A DNA stretch of 64,000 bases, taken from positions 62,001 to 126,000 of IMG/VR virus record IMGVR_UViG_3300025133_000036; one strand, written 5' to 3'. A program made the position numbers and the translations under genes. This document shows, in pieces, positions 42,057 to 50,484 of the stretch; the first letter of the stretch is position 1; every line of letters starts with the position of its first letter. The stretch is from a virus. Below the pieces are notes generated by a model. It was not told the origin of the DNA, made no database searches, and saw nothing but the letters and a program-made list of their open reading frames with translations.

Positions 42057-43096
42057 AAACATATTTAGAATATATTTGGATTGACGGTACTATTCCAACA
42101 AGTAAATTAAGAGCTAAAACAAAAATTTTGAGTGAGCCTATTAAAGATATTCAAGATATTCCTATTTGGGGTTTTGATGGTAGCTCAACAAATCAAGCGT
42201 CCGGTGATAGTTCCGATTGTGTTCTTAAACCTGTAAAAATGGTTAAAGATCCATTTAGAATTTGTGGTGAAGATGAACAAGCTTTACTAGTATTGTGTGA
42301 AGTATACGATGTACCAAAGACGGCTTTTGGAATCGACGAAGTTGCACACACAACAAATACCAGAATGGAGTTATTAATGACGATGATGCAATATAATACG
42401 ACTTCAGCGTGGGTAGGGTTCGAACAAGAATATACATTGTTTAAAGATGGACGCCCATTAGGCTGGCCTGAAAAAGGCTATCCACCTCCACAGGGTCCAT
42501 TTTATTGTGGAATAGGTGCAGATGAGGTTTACGGTCGTGATATTGTTGAGGAACATTTATTTGCATGTCACTACGCAGATTTAGCAGTTTGCGGTGTTAA
42601 TGCAGAAGTAATGCCTGGTCAATGGGAATATCAAGTTGGTGCTGGAGATTTATTGGTAATGTGTGATGATTTATGGTTGTCTCGTTATATCCTGTATCGT
42701 ATAGCGGAAAAACATGACGTTGTAGTTACACTTCATCCAAAGCCCGTAGCAGGAGATTGGAATGGTGCGGGAATGCATACAAATTTTTCAACTGCTCAAA
42801 TGAGAGAACCTGGCGGTTATACCAAAGAAATTATACCAGCAATGGATAAGTTGAAAAATAACGTGGATCATTGTATTGCTGCGTATGGACAAGACAACGA
42901 CTTAAGACTTACAGGCCTTCATGAAACGTGTGACATTAATACTTTCAAGTGGGGAGTATCAGACAGAGGAGCATCAATTAGAATTCCTTGGCAAGTTGTT
43001 AAAGACGGTAGAGGATATTTCGAAGATAGAAGACCATCCGCTAATGCAGATCCTTATTTAGTTGCATCTGTAATATTAGATACAGTATCTGAATAA
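42053..43096 (+). CDS. Glutamine synthetase, type II (GSII)
   Basis: A 347-residue enzyme, the size of type II (eukaryote/GlnII-like) synthetases rather than the ~470-residue type I. The start is ATG 42053 (ATGA overlap); an upstream in-frame start is less likely. Motifs are IWGFDGSST (38-46), WVGFEQEYTLF (120-130, metal-binding Glu), CGVNAEVMPGQWEYQVG (180-196), LHPKPVAGDWNGAGMHTN (227-244), and the late WGVSDRGASIRIP with the ATP/glutamate-binding Arg residues. It makes glutamine from glutamate, ammonia and ATP. No adenylylation motif is expected in type II. An auxiliary nitrogen role or a role as amide donor for phage biosynthesis is inferred. Confidence 0.9.
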   Translation: MKTYLEYIWIDGTIPTSKLRAKTKILSEPIKDIQDIPIWGFDGSSTNQASGDSSDCVLKPVKMVKDPFRICGEDEQALLVLCEVYDVPKTAFGIDEVAHTTNTRMELLMTMMQYNTTSAWVGFEQEYTLFKDGRPLGWPEKGYPPPQGPFYCGIGADEVYGRDIVEEHLFACHYADLAVCGVNAEVMPGQWEYQVGAGDLLVMCDDLWLSRYILYRIAEKHDVVVTLHPKPVAGDWNGAGMHTNFSTAQMREPGGYTKEIIPAMDKLKNNVDHCIAAYGQDNDLRLTGLHETCDINTFKWGVSDRGASIRIPWQVVKDGRGYFEDRRPSANADPYLVASVILDTVSE

Positions 43097-43464
43097 TGTA
43101 CGGTTACAATGGATTTGAAAAAGCTGCAATGAGAATAATGGTCTTGATTGTTCTTGGATGTGTACTGTTGCTTTATTTGCAATTGATATCATGTACAAAT
43201 TCACCTAACGGTGCAATTAATTTAAGTCCAAAGAATCCTAAAGGTCCGCAGGGTTATGAGCTTAAGGGTTTCCATGGTCAAATGCATAGATATAAAGAAG
43301 ACATCAGTGCTATTCCATTATCTGATTTTCCAAGTGTTAACAGATATTTAACGCAGTTTTGTTTAAACCATCATAGTACAGAATGTATATCATTAAGAAT
43401 TACAAATATTAATAATGAAAAGAAAACAAATTACATAATGAATGATTGTAGAGGTCGTAAGTAA
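43096..43464 (+). CDS. Putative lipoprotein of unknown function
   Basis: A 122-residue protein with an N-terminal hydrophobic segment (RIMVLIVLGCVLLLYLQL) ending in LISC, a plausible lipobox. The remainder is soluble-looking with few aromatic clusters (YELKGFHGQMHRYKED) and several Cys (QFCLNHH, TECISL, NDCRG). It overlaps the glutamine synthetase stop by one base, so it is cotranscribed. It could act in the envelope, for example in superinfection exclusion; no family is recognised. Confidence 0.55.
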   Translation: MYGYNGFEKAAMRIMVLIVLGCVLLLYLQLISCTNSPNGAINLSPKNPKGPQGYELKGFHGQMHRYKEDISAIPLSDFPSVNRYLTQFCLNHHSTECISLRITNINNEKKTNYIMNDCRGRK

Positions 43465-43465
43465 T

Positions 43466-44329
43466 ATGCAAAAAATAAGTTGGTCACAATATTCGGCATG
43501 GAAATCATGTCCTCAAAAATGGAAGCTTCGCTACATCGATAAACAGAAAATCTATACGGATTCTATATACACTGTTTATGGTAAAGCTTTCCATGAAGTA
43601 TTACAAACGTACCTTACTGTAATGTATTCAGAGTCAATAAAGGCTGCAGACGAATTAGATTTGGGTAATATGCTCGTTGAATCGCTTAGAAAGATTTACT
43701 CAGAAGCTGTAGCATCAATGGGAGGCTCTCATTTTTCAAAAAAATCTGAACTTATAGAGTTTTGCATCCAGGGCGCAAAGGCTTTAGATTGGTTTAAAAA
43801 GAAACGGGCTCATTATTTTACAAAAAATGGTTGGGAACTTTTAGGTATTGAAGTACCATTGGAAGACGAATACAACGGTGTAAAAGTTTTAGGGTATATT
43901 GATATTCTTATGAAAAATATAGATACCGGCCGAATAAGGGTTATAGACATTAAGACTTCAACCCGAGGATGGAAAAAAGAAAAAAAAGATCCAATGAAAC
44001 GCGGCCAATTATTATTTTATAAAAAATTTATTGCGGACAAATATGAGTGTGATCTTAGCATGGTAGATGTTGAATTTCTTATCTTTAAACGTTTACTTTG
44101 GGAAAATTCGGATTTTCCACAAAAATGGGTACAATCATTTGAACCACCGTCTGCAAATGTGTCTATTAACAGAACTTTTAAAGAGATTGACATATTTATT
44201 AGTGAATGTTTCAATCCAGATGGAAGTTATAATACTGAAGCACAATATGAACAATTAGGCATAGAGAGTGGATGCAAATGGTGTGAATTTAAAGACAAAC
44301 CACTTTTGTGTGATAGGAGCGGCAGATGA
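43466..44329 (+). CDS. Cas4/RecB-like PD-(D/E)XK nuclease with probable Fe-S cluster
   Basis: A 287-residue protein; the start at ATG 43466 replaces an earlier one inside the preceding gene. It begins SWSQYSAWKSCPQKWKLRY (C15), the N-terminal Cys of the RecB/Cas4 class, then FHEVLQTYL, then the nuclease core YIDILMKN and VIDIKTSTRG (Asp...Asp-Ile-Lys, the D-x-K site), QLLFYKKF, and a C-terminal GCKWCEFKDKPLLC with C270, C273 and C282. Four Cys in this arrangement hold a 4Fe-4S cluster in Cas4 and AddB-like proteins. It probably trims DNA ends in replication or repair. No CRISPR genes are near. Confidence 0.8.
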   Translation: MQKISWSQYSAWKSCPQKWKLRYIDKQKIYTDSIYTVYGKAFHEVLQTYLTVMYSESIKAADELDLGNMLVESLRKIYSEAVASMGGSHFSKKSELIEFCIQGAKALDWFKKKRAHYFTKNGWELLGIEVPLEDEYNGVKVLGYIDILMKNIDTGRIRVIDIKTSTRGWKKEKKDPMKRGQLLFYKKFIADKYECDLSMVDVEFLIFKRLLWENSDFPQKWVQSFEPPSANVSINRTFKEIDIFISECFNPDGSYNTEAQYEQLGIESGCKWCEFKDKPLLCDRSGR

Positions 44330-44760
44330 TACCAGAAGTAAAGATTAGAGGATTAGATTTTATTAGTACTGAATATGAGGAAGCTGTATGGTCTTATATT
44401 TCTAATATTCAACATGATATAAGAGGCGAGTTTATTATCACATTTCACGGCGAATCAAGTGATGAAATAAAGATTATTTCTGCTTCAGCTATCAAGCATG
44501 CAAATTCATTAAGAATACGAACAAACATAGTATTGTCTAGATTATGTCGTAAATTTGTATTTTTAGATATAACGTCAAACGATACTATAGACAATAGTTC
44601 TGAGTTTAGATTTCAAATACGAAAGGAAGCTCCAGTAAATATTATACACGGCTTGCGCTTTATAAAAGATCACATGAACCATATTGCAACTCCAATACAT
44701 CATTCTAATGAAAAGCGGCAAAAAAGAAATGACTCATCCGAATTTAATTACAATAAATAA
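44326..44760 (+). CDS. Unknown protein
   Basis: A 144-residue protein starting MIPEVKIRGLDFISTEYEEA, mainly beta/alpha in look, with FIITFHGESSDEIKIISA. I recognise no family. It follows the nuclease by a four-base overlap. Its C-terminus overlaps the next gene in another frame by about 30 bases (or more, if an earlier start is used). It may have an accessory role to the nuclease, by neighbourhood only. Confidence 0.5.
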   Translation: MIPEVKIRGLDFISTEYEEAVWSYISNIQHDIRGEFIITFHGESSDEIKIISASAIKHANSLRIRTNIVLSRLCRKFVFLDITSNDTIDNSSEFRFQIRKEAPVNIIHGLRFIKDHMNHIATPIHHSNEKRQKRNDSSEFNYNK

Positions 44761-45253
44761 CAGTATACAAAAAGTCATATCTTTCATTGTAGAGGATTTA
44801 GAGATGGGAAATGAAGGATTGTACGATATACAATTATGCGGTAGTTATGTGAATGGCTTTGTAGATGATAAGAGCGATATAGATATTGTATTTATAGTAG
44901 AAGACGTGGATAAATGGAGGCAGAAAATATCCTCTAGACTCAAAAGAAAGATTAAATCTGAGGATAATGTGGACATTTTAATGGTCTCAAAAAACCGTTA
45001 TTTAAAAGTTAAACATCTGTTACGGAATTATTCATTAACTAAAAATAAGTTTTTATACAATGAAGAACATGAATATATGCCGACTATTTTTCCTGGACCT
45101 AGAATACGGTCAAGTACAGCTGACTATACGCTAAAAATAAAACGTAGCAAAATAAAAAGATTAAAACAAGCATACAAGGATGACAAAATATTTTTTCCGA
45201 CAAAACAACTTGAACAAGAGTGGCTAGAATTGTTAGATAAAACAACCAAGTAA
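44729..45253 (+). CDS. Nucleotidyltransferase-fold protein (MNT type)
   Basis: A protein of about 174 residues. The nucleotidyltransferase signature is LCGSYVNGFVDDKSDIDIVF: a GS motif, then a DxD pair that binds the metal. The following NVDILMVSKN gives the third Asp. The C-terminal half is basic (LKIKRSKIKRLKQ). Members of this fold transfer nucleotides to proteins, RNA or antibiotics; the target cannot be told. The start could be 44708 or 44729; both overlap the previous gene, and no strong ribosome site decides. Confidence 0.65.
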   Translation: MTHPNLITINNSIQKVISFIVEDLEMGNEGLYDIQLCGSYVNGFVDDKSDIDIVFIVEDVDKWRQKISSRLKRKIKSEDNVDILMVSKNRYLKVKHLLRNYSLTKNKFLYNEEHEYMPTIFPGPRIRSSTADYTLKIKRSKIKRLKQAYKDDKIFFPTKQLEQEWLELLDKTTK

Positions 45254-45279
45254 CATTGAATTTCAGAAAAAGTAGTTTT

Positions 45280-45308
45280 TTGCTAAAGTTTTTCATATAT
45301 ATTAATAA
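45280..45308 (+). promoter_or_regulatory. Candidate promoter for glycan cluster 2
   Basis: TTGCTA (45280-45285) and, 17 bases on, TAATAA within CATATATATTAATAA match the ATATATAT promoter class. It lies in the gap before the small RHH-like gene, at the head of the long glycosyltransferase operon. Confidence 0.45.
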
Positions 45309-45323
45309 TAAATATGAGACGTT

Positions 45324-45521
45324 ATGATGATAAAATCACTATGGAAACTTACATCAATCAAATTATTATCTGAGCTTTATGCCGAATTTAAAACTAATTC
45401 GGACATAACACTACAAAAACTTGTTAACAGAGCAATGTTTTTATATTTGAATGATGAATCCTTTGCAGAAAAAATCAGAAACACAAAAGATTTAAAAGAA
45501 AACTTTAAAACTGGTTATTAA
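45324..45521 (+). CDS. Small ribbon-helix-helix-like protein
   Basis: A 65-residue protein: a strand-like start (MIKSLWKLTSIKLLSELYAEF) and two helices (TLQKLVNRAMFLYLNDESF) with the NRA and YL pattern that recalls short phage and plasmid RHH-type DNA-binding proteins. It is the first gene after a promoter, ahead of the glycosyltransferase genes, so it might regulate this operon. The fold is an inference. Confidence 0.5.
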   Translation: MMIKSLWKLTSIKLLSELYAEFKTNSDITLQKLVNRAMFLYLNDESFAEKIRNTKDLKENFKTGY

Positions 45522-45541
45522 TAATAATTTAAGGAGGTTAT

Positions 45542-47026
45542 ATGTTTAAAATTGGAGATATTCGAAATGGATATCCGGTCCTTCCTCGGGAAGAACGTAA
45601 AACAATGCTTCTATTATCAGATGATTTTAGAATGACATCTGGTGTAGGTAATGTATCCCGGGAGTTTGTATTGGGAACTTGTCATAGATTCAATTGGGTG
45701 CAAATTGGTGGGGCCATAAAGCATCCTGAAGCAGGGAATGCAATTGACATGAATGATGATCTGATAGAACGTACAGGTGTTCCGGAAGTAGAATGTAAAA
45801 TTCATCCAGTAGATGGTTATGGAAATCCTGATATTGTACGTGGAGCAATGGCGCACTACAATTTGTCTGGCATAATGATTTATACGGATCCACGATTTTG
45901 GGAATGGTTATTTCAAATGGAACGAGAAGTCCGTCAATTTTTACCTATAATGTATTATAACATATGGGATGATCTTCCGTATCCAATGTGGAATCAAAAG
46001 TATTATGATTCTGTAGATGCATTGTTTAATATTTCAAAACAAACATGCAATATTGTGCGAAATGTTAGATCATCATATGAGGATTGGCAAGTAACGTATA
46101 TTCCTCATGGAATAAATAAAAAAGATTATTTTCCGCTTCCAGTTAACTATGAAAAAGCCGATCAGTTTAATAAATTTAAAAATGAAGGATTTGACGGAAA
46201 AGATAAAGATTTTGTTATACTATTTAATGCTCGTAATATTAGAAGAAAATTACCAGCAGATATTATTTACGCGTATAGAACATTTTGTGATTCTATTTCA
46301 AAAGAGGATGCGTCAAAATGCTTACTAGTAATGCACTGCAATCCGCAAGACGAAAACGGCACAAATTTACCAGAAGTTGCAACTCAACTTGCAGGTGAGT
46401 ATGATGTTGCATTTTCACCGAATAAGTTTGAACGCGAACAAATAAATTGGTTATACAATACAGCAGATGTAACCATATTAATAAGCTCCAACGAGGGATT
46501 TGGCTTATCAGGCGCAGAATCATTGATGTGTGGAACTCCAATAATTGTTAACGTATCTGGTGGAATGCAAGATTATTGTGGATTCAAAAAAGAAGATGGA
46601 ACTTATTTAACACATGAAGATTATACCCCTGAATGGGGATCTAATCATGATGGTCGATATAAAGATCATGGTGAATGGGTATTTCCAGTGTGGGCAACAA
46701 GTAGATCCTTACAGGGCTCTATGCCAACACCATATATTTCAGATGACAGACCGGATTTTCAAGATATAGCAATACAAATGAAAAAAGCATGGTCTGAAAG
46801 AGGTGAAAAGTTAAACGCTAGGGGAATGGCTGGGAGAAAGTACGTTACAAATCCAGAATTTGGATTTGAATCGGATGAAATGAATAAGCGGTTTACTCAT
46901 GACATTGAAAATACACTTAAAATGTGGAAACCTAGATCGAGAATCGATATTCATGATGCTAGTAAATGGGAAATTCCAAAAAACAAATACAATGGGCTAA
47001 CATTGACAAAGGAAATTGAAGTATGA
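45542..47026 (+). CDS. Glycosyltransferase, GT-B fold (family 4-like)
   Basis: A 494-residue protein. The N-terminal half has a partner-sensing style (MLLLSDDFRMTSGVGNVSRE), and the C-terminal half has the GT4 nucleotide-sugar site LISSNEGFGLSGAESLMCG followed by TPIIVNVSGGMQDY, with the conserved Glu. AAGGAGG lies before the ATG. It transfers a sugar to an unknown acceptor. It overlaps the next GT-B gene by four bases, suggesting two consecutive transfers. Confidence 0.8.
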   Translation: MFKIGDIRNGYPVLPREERKTMLLLSDDFRMTSGVGNVSREFVLGTCHRFNWVQIGGAIKHPEAGNAIDMNDDLIERTGVPEVECKIHPVDGYGNPDIVRGAMAHYNLSGIMIYTDPRFWEWLFQMEREVRQFLPIMYYNIWDDLPYPMWNQKYYDSVDALFNISKQTCNIVRNVRSSYEDWQVTYIPHGINKKDYFPLPVNYEKADQFNKFKNEGFDGKDKDFVILFNARNIRRKLPADIIYAYRTFCDSISKEDASKCLLVMHCNPQDENGTNLPEVATQLAGEYDVAFSPNKFEREQINWLYNTADVTILISSNEGFGLSGAESLMCGTPIIVNVSGGMQDYCGFKKEDGTYLTHEDYTPEWGSNHDGRYKDHGEWVFPVWATSRSLQGSMPTPYISDDRPDFQDIAIQMKKAWSERGEKLNARGMAGRKYVTNPEFGFESDEMNKRFTHDIENTLKMWKPRSRIDIHDASKWEIPKNKYNGLTLTKEIEV

Positions 47027-48318
47027 TAAAAAGTGCAGTTAAATCAAAACCAAAAGTACTAGTGACGGCACCAGTCGGTACAAGATCGGGTTATGGTTCT
47101 AGATCAAGAGATATTGTTAGAGCATTAGTTTCACTTGATAAATATGATGTTGCTGTCAATCCTGTCCCATGGGGAAATACGCCTCAAAATGCACTTGACA
47201 AAACAGACGAAAAAGATCTTATAATTATTAATAGAATACGACAAGTTACAGAAAAACCCGACGTACATATTCACATTGTAGTACCCAATGAATTTGCTTC
47301 AATAGGAACATATAATATTGGCATTACAGCGGGATTAGAAACTACTCTTATACCGCAGCCATGGATTGAAGGCTGCAATAGAATGGATCTTGTCTTAACA
47401 AGTTCAGCGTTTGCAAAAGATAGTATGGTTGGCACTGAATATACGAATTCAGAAACACAAGAATCTTTGAAGGTTGAAACCCCTGTCGAAGTATTATTTG
47501 AAGGTGCAGACCTTGAAACATATTTTCCGACGTCTTCATGTTCAAAGATTTTGGCAGATGAAATGGAGAAAATTGAGACTGATTGGAATTATTTATTTGT
47601 TGGCCATTGGCTCCAAGGGGCTCTCGGTCATGATCGTAAAGATGTTGGAATGTTAGTTAAAGTGTTTATGGAAACATTTTCTGATAAAAGTAATGTTGGA
47701 CTAATATTAAAGACTAGTGGTGCAACTCCTTCAATAATGGACATTGAAGATATTAGTAGAAAAATTTTCGAAATCAAATCAACCGTCAAAAACCCAAACC
47801 CACCATCAGTTTATTTTATGTCAGCAGATCTACATGATAGTGAAATGAATGATTTATATAATCATCCGAAAGTAAAAGCTCATATTTCATTTACTCATGG
47901 AGAAGGATTTGGAAGACCATTGTTGGAAGCTTCTTTATCAGAAAAACCAGTTCTGGTACCAAAATTTAGTGGACATGTTGATTTTTTACGCGGTAAACAA
48001 CAAAAATGGCTACCCGGTGGACTAATTAATGTTGAACAAGATGCATTTCCAGATGGTATGTGGATTGAAGGTCAACAGTGGTTCGGTGTTAATTATGGCG
48101 CTGCAGCTGATATGATGAAACATCTTAAATTCAACTATAGAAAAGCTAAACTTTGGGCTAAAAAGCTAGCAGCAAACAATAGATCCAAATTTTCAATGCG
48201 TGCCATGGAAATTAAATTGAATTCTATTTTAGATTCAAAATTACCCGAATTTACACAAACTGTTGGATTAAATTTGCCAAAATTAAATTTGCCAAAACTA
48301 GAAAAGGTTAAGGAATAA
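47023..48318 (+). CDS. Glycosyltransferase, GT-B fold (family 4-like)
   Basis: A 431-residue protein with the opening SKPKVLVTAPVGTRSGYGSR of GT4 enzymes and the C-terminal ISFTHGEGFGRPLLEASLSE then PVLVPKFSGHVDFL, holding the ExxxE-like donor site. Its C-terminus has a short repeated motif (NLPKLNLPKLEKV), probably disordered. ATGA overlap with the preceding GT suggests that both act in one pathway. Confidence 0.8.
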   Translation: MIKSAVKSKPKVLVTAPVGTRSGYGSRSRDIVRALVSLDKYDVAVNPVPWGNTPQNALDKTDEKDLIIINRIRQVTEKPDVHIHIVVPNEFASIGTYNIGITAGLETTLIPQPWIEGCNRMDLVLTSSAFAKDSMVGTEYTNSETQESLKVETPVEVLFEGADLETYFPTSSCSKILADEMEKIETDWNYLFVGHWLQGALGHDRKDVGMLVKVFMETFSDKSNVGLILKTSGATPSIMDIEDISRKIFEIKSTVKNPNPPSVYFMSADLHDSEMNDLYNHPKVKAHISFTHGEGFGRPLLEASLSEKPVLVPKFSGHVDFLRGKQQKWLPGGLINVEQDAFPDGMWIEGQQWFGVNYGAAADMMKHLKFNYRKAKLWAKKLAANNRSKFSMRAMEIKLNSILDSKLPEFTQTVGLNLPKLNLPKLEKVKE

Positions 48319-48319
48319 C

Positions 48320-48769
48320 ATGGAAAGAGTAGTACAATGCGCCCATTGCGCAACAGAAGACCATTGCTTTGAAGAAATGCAAGAAACCTATAGTTCGTTT
48401 ATGTGTTTCAATTGTGGATTTATGAGTGATACTAGATTCACTAAAAAAAATGAAGAAAAACTCACTCCGGATTCTACAATATTAGTGAATAAATTAAAAA
48501 TATTTGATAAAGAAAGAAAGATATGGTGGTTCCCAGCCGTAGTCAATATGGGTAAACTAGGAATCATATTTCCTGAAGGTACAGAAGAAGCGTGGAACTG
48601 GAAATATGCAAAGGCTATTAAAGTTTCAGAAGAAAAGAAAGAAGAAATCGGCGATTTTGAGATGATGTTAGATACAGAAAATGCAGAGAGTTATGAAAAA
48701 TTTGATTTTTTAAGTGCGTGTCAAGACATGGGTATTGCTAAAGATCTTACCCTAGCATCAGATGGCTAA
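48320..48769 (+). CDS. Zinc-ribbon protein of unknown function
   Basis: A 149-residue protein with an N-terminal zinc ribbon (CAHC near residue 7 and CFNC near residue 29), then a mixed domain containing KIWWFPAVVNMGKLGIIFP and EAWNWKYAKAI. Similar small zinc-ribbon proteins occur in marine T4-like phages; their role is unknown to me. Its end overlaps the next gene by 8 bases. Confidence 0.65.
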   Translation: MERVVQCAHCATEDHCFEEMQETYSSFMCFNCGFMSDTRFTKKNEEKLTPDSTILVNKLKIFDKERKIWWFPAVVNMGKLGIIFPEGTEEAWNWKYAKAIKVSEEKKEEIGDFEMMLDTENAESYEKFDFLSACQDMGIAKDLTLASDG

Positions 48770-49244
48770 AGTAAGAATTACGTGGTCAAATGTTACAGCT
48801 GGCGATGTAGTACAATTTCGATACAAGGGGAAATCAGGTAAGAGTCGTCTTAGAACTTGCCTTATACTTAACGAAAAATTTATGTATAAACGAGTTAAAG
48901 ATGGTAAAAGAGTTAGACTTGTTCATGCACTACAACTCAATGCACAACCGAAGCCTCCTAAGTCTAAACGAATTACAGAGAGTCAATATAAGAAAATGTT
49001 TCAAAAAGTAGGTGGTCTTGAACTTCGAGATCAACGGTATGGAGTTGATACTGAAAGAGCCCAAGCAAAACAAACATATTCTAAATTGGCTAGTCTTATA
49101 AAGGGCAGAGGAATTTATAGAACATTTAGCTGGCATGTATTACGGACAAGAGCCGCGTTTGTTCCAGACGATTTTAAATGGCCTAATCAGTTATTAAAAG
49201 AATTACAGGATAGTATCCCAGAAGTTGATGAAGAAATGTTATAG
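48762..49244 (+). CDS. Basic conserved-looking protein (unknown)
   Basis: A 160-residue basic protein: TWSNVTAGDVVQFRYKGKSG and RLRTCLILNEKFMYKRVKDG suggest a small beta-barrel (SH3-like or MazF-like) domain, then a helical Lys/Arg-rich tail. I do not recognise its family with confidence. It overlaps the zinc-ribbon gene, and the pair may act together, possibly with nucleic acids. Confidence 0.55.
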   Translation: MAKVRITWSNVTAGDVVQFRYKGKSGKSRLRTCLILNEKFMYKRVKDGKRVRLVHALQLNAQPKPPKSKRITESQYKKMFQKVGGLELRDQRYGVDTERAQAKQTYSKLASLIKGRGIYRTFSWHVLRTRAAFVPDDFKWPNQLLKELQDSIPEVDEEML

Positions 49245-49252
49245 GAGGTAAA

Positions 49253-49822
49253 ATGGCCCATATAGAGCAATGGGATTTTTGTAAAGAAGTTAAACGTAAC
49301 TTCCCACAGTTTTTTAAAAATGTTAAGGTTTTAGATATTGGATCTTTTGATGTAAACGGAAACGAAGAATTTTTATTTGACGATTCGGATTTTTCTGGAT
49401 TAGATTTAATGGAAGGTCCAGGAGTTGATATCGTTTGTACTGCACAAGAATACGACGCTCCTGATGAAACATACGATACAATTATTTCATGTGAGTGTTG
49501 GGAACATAATCCTTACTATGCAGAAAGTATGCAAAATGCTGTAAGAATGTTAAAGTCAAAAGGCTTTTTTATTTTTACATGTGCAACGACTGGCCGACCT
49601 GTTCATGGAACGCTATCTCTTGAAGAGACAAGTAAAGAAGAACATGAAAATTGGAAAACTATGCCTAATGTTAGAAGACCAAATTGGGATAACGAATACT
49701 ATAGAAACGTCACAGAAGAAATGGTAAGAGAGGCAATTGATATTGAAAATACCTTTTCAGAGTTTGAATTTTCTATCCACGAAGAACATTCTGATTTGTA
49801 CTTTTGGGGAATAAAAAAATAA
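49253..49822 (+). CDS. Class I SAM-dependent methyltransferase
   Basis: A 189-residue protein with the Rossmann SAM-binding motifs: VKVLDIGSFDVNGNEEF (motif I), SGLDLMEGPGVDIV (motif II, acidic), and YDTIISCECWEHNPYY (motif IV), then MLKSKGFFIFTCA. The small size and the surrounding glycosyltransferases suggest methylation of a sugar. AGGAGG lies before the ATG. Confidence 0.85.
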   Translation: MAHIEQWDFCKEVKRNFPQFFKNVKVLDIGSFDVNGNEEFLFDDSDFSGLDLMEGPGVDIVCTAQEYDAPDETYDTIISCECWEHNPYYAESMQNAVRMLKSKGFFIFTCATTGRPVHGTLSLEETSKEEHENWKTMPNVRRPNWDNEYYRNVTEEMVREAIDIENTFSEFEFSIHEEHSDLYFWGIKK

Positions 49823-49825
49823 TTT

Positions 49826-49854
49826 TTGAACAACCAAACTTATATATATTATAA
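49826..49854 (+). promoter_or_regulatory. Candidate promoter, ATATATAT class, abutting the next start codon
   Basis: TTGAAC (49826-49831) and TATATATATTATAA run directly into the ATG at 49855, with no room for a ribosome site. It matches the 21441-21466 arrangement, suggesting a leaderless mRNA, or alternatively a motif with another role. Confidence 0.4.
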
Positions 49855-50484
49855 ATGAAAATAAGTTACGCCGTTACAACACATAATGAGCACAAAGAAA
49901 TAGAACAGCTCATACCTTTTATATTAGAATTTAAAGACGATGAAGATGAATTAGTTATAATTGATGATGGTTCTGACCATAAAACCTGGGCGGTTTTTGA
50001 CAAATATATTCACGATAAAAGCAATAACATAAACTTTGTTGAGCGTGGATTTAACGGGGATTTTTCTGTTCACAAAAATTTTATGATGTCACAATGTAGT
50101 GGTGATTGGATTTTCAATTTAGATGCTGATGAAATACCTCACGAAATATTAATGTTAAACGCAAAAAACTTTATAAAAGCAAATCCAATAATAGAATTAT
50201 TTTGGGTTCCAAGATGGAATACGGTTGAGGGAATTACAGAGGAGCACGCAAAGAGATGGGGCTGGAATGTTGACGGCTTAGGTAGGATCAATTGGCCAGA
50301 TCCTCAACAAAGGTTATGGAAGAATGAATCGCACATCAAGTGGCAGAGGCGGGTTCATGAGAGATTAACCGGCCCCACTCATGATACTACATTACCTTTT
50401 GAAGAAGACTATTGCATCTACCATCACAAAACAATAAACAAACAGGAAGAACAAAATGCACATTACGAGAGGTTAATGAGATGA
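49855..50484 (+). CDS. Family 2 glycosyltransferase
   Basis: A 209-residue GT2 enzyme: ISYAVTTHNEHKEIEQLI, VIIDDGSDHKTW, then GDWIFNLDADEIPHE with the DxD. RRVHERLTGPTH and the His-rich YCIYHHKTINK at the end are typical of the LPS/KDO-transferase-like branch. Its ATG abuts a promoter-like element with no ribosome site. It overlaps the next gene slightly. Confidence 0.8.
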   Translation: MKISYAVTTHNEHKEIEQLIPFILEFKDDEDELVIIDDGSDHKTWAVFDKYIHDKSNNINFVERGFNGDFSVHKNFMMSQCSGDWIFNLDADEIPHEILMLNAKNFIKANPIIELFWVPRWNTVEGITEEHAKRWGWNVDGLGRINWPDPQQRLWKNESHIKWQRRVHERLTGPTHDTTLPFEEDYCIYHHKTINKQEEQNAHYERLMR

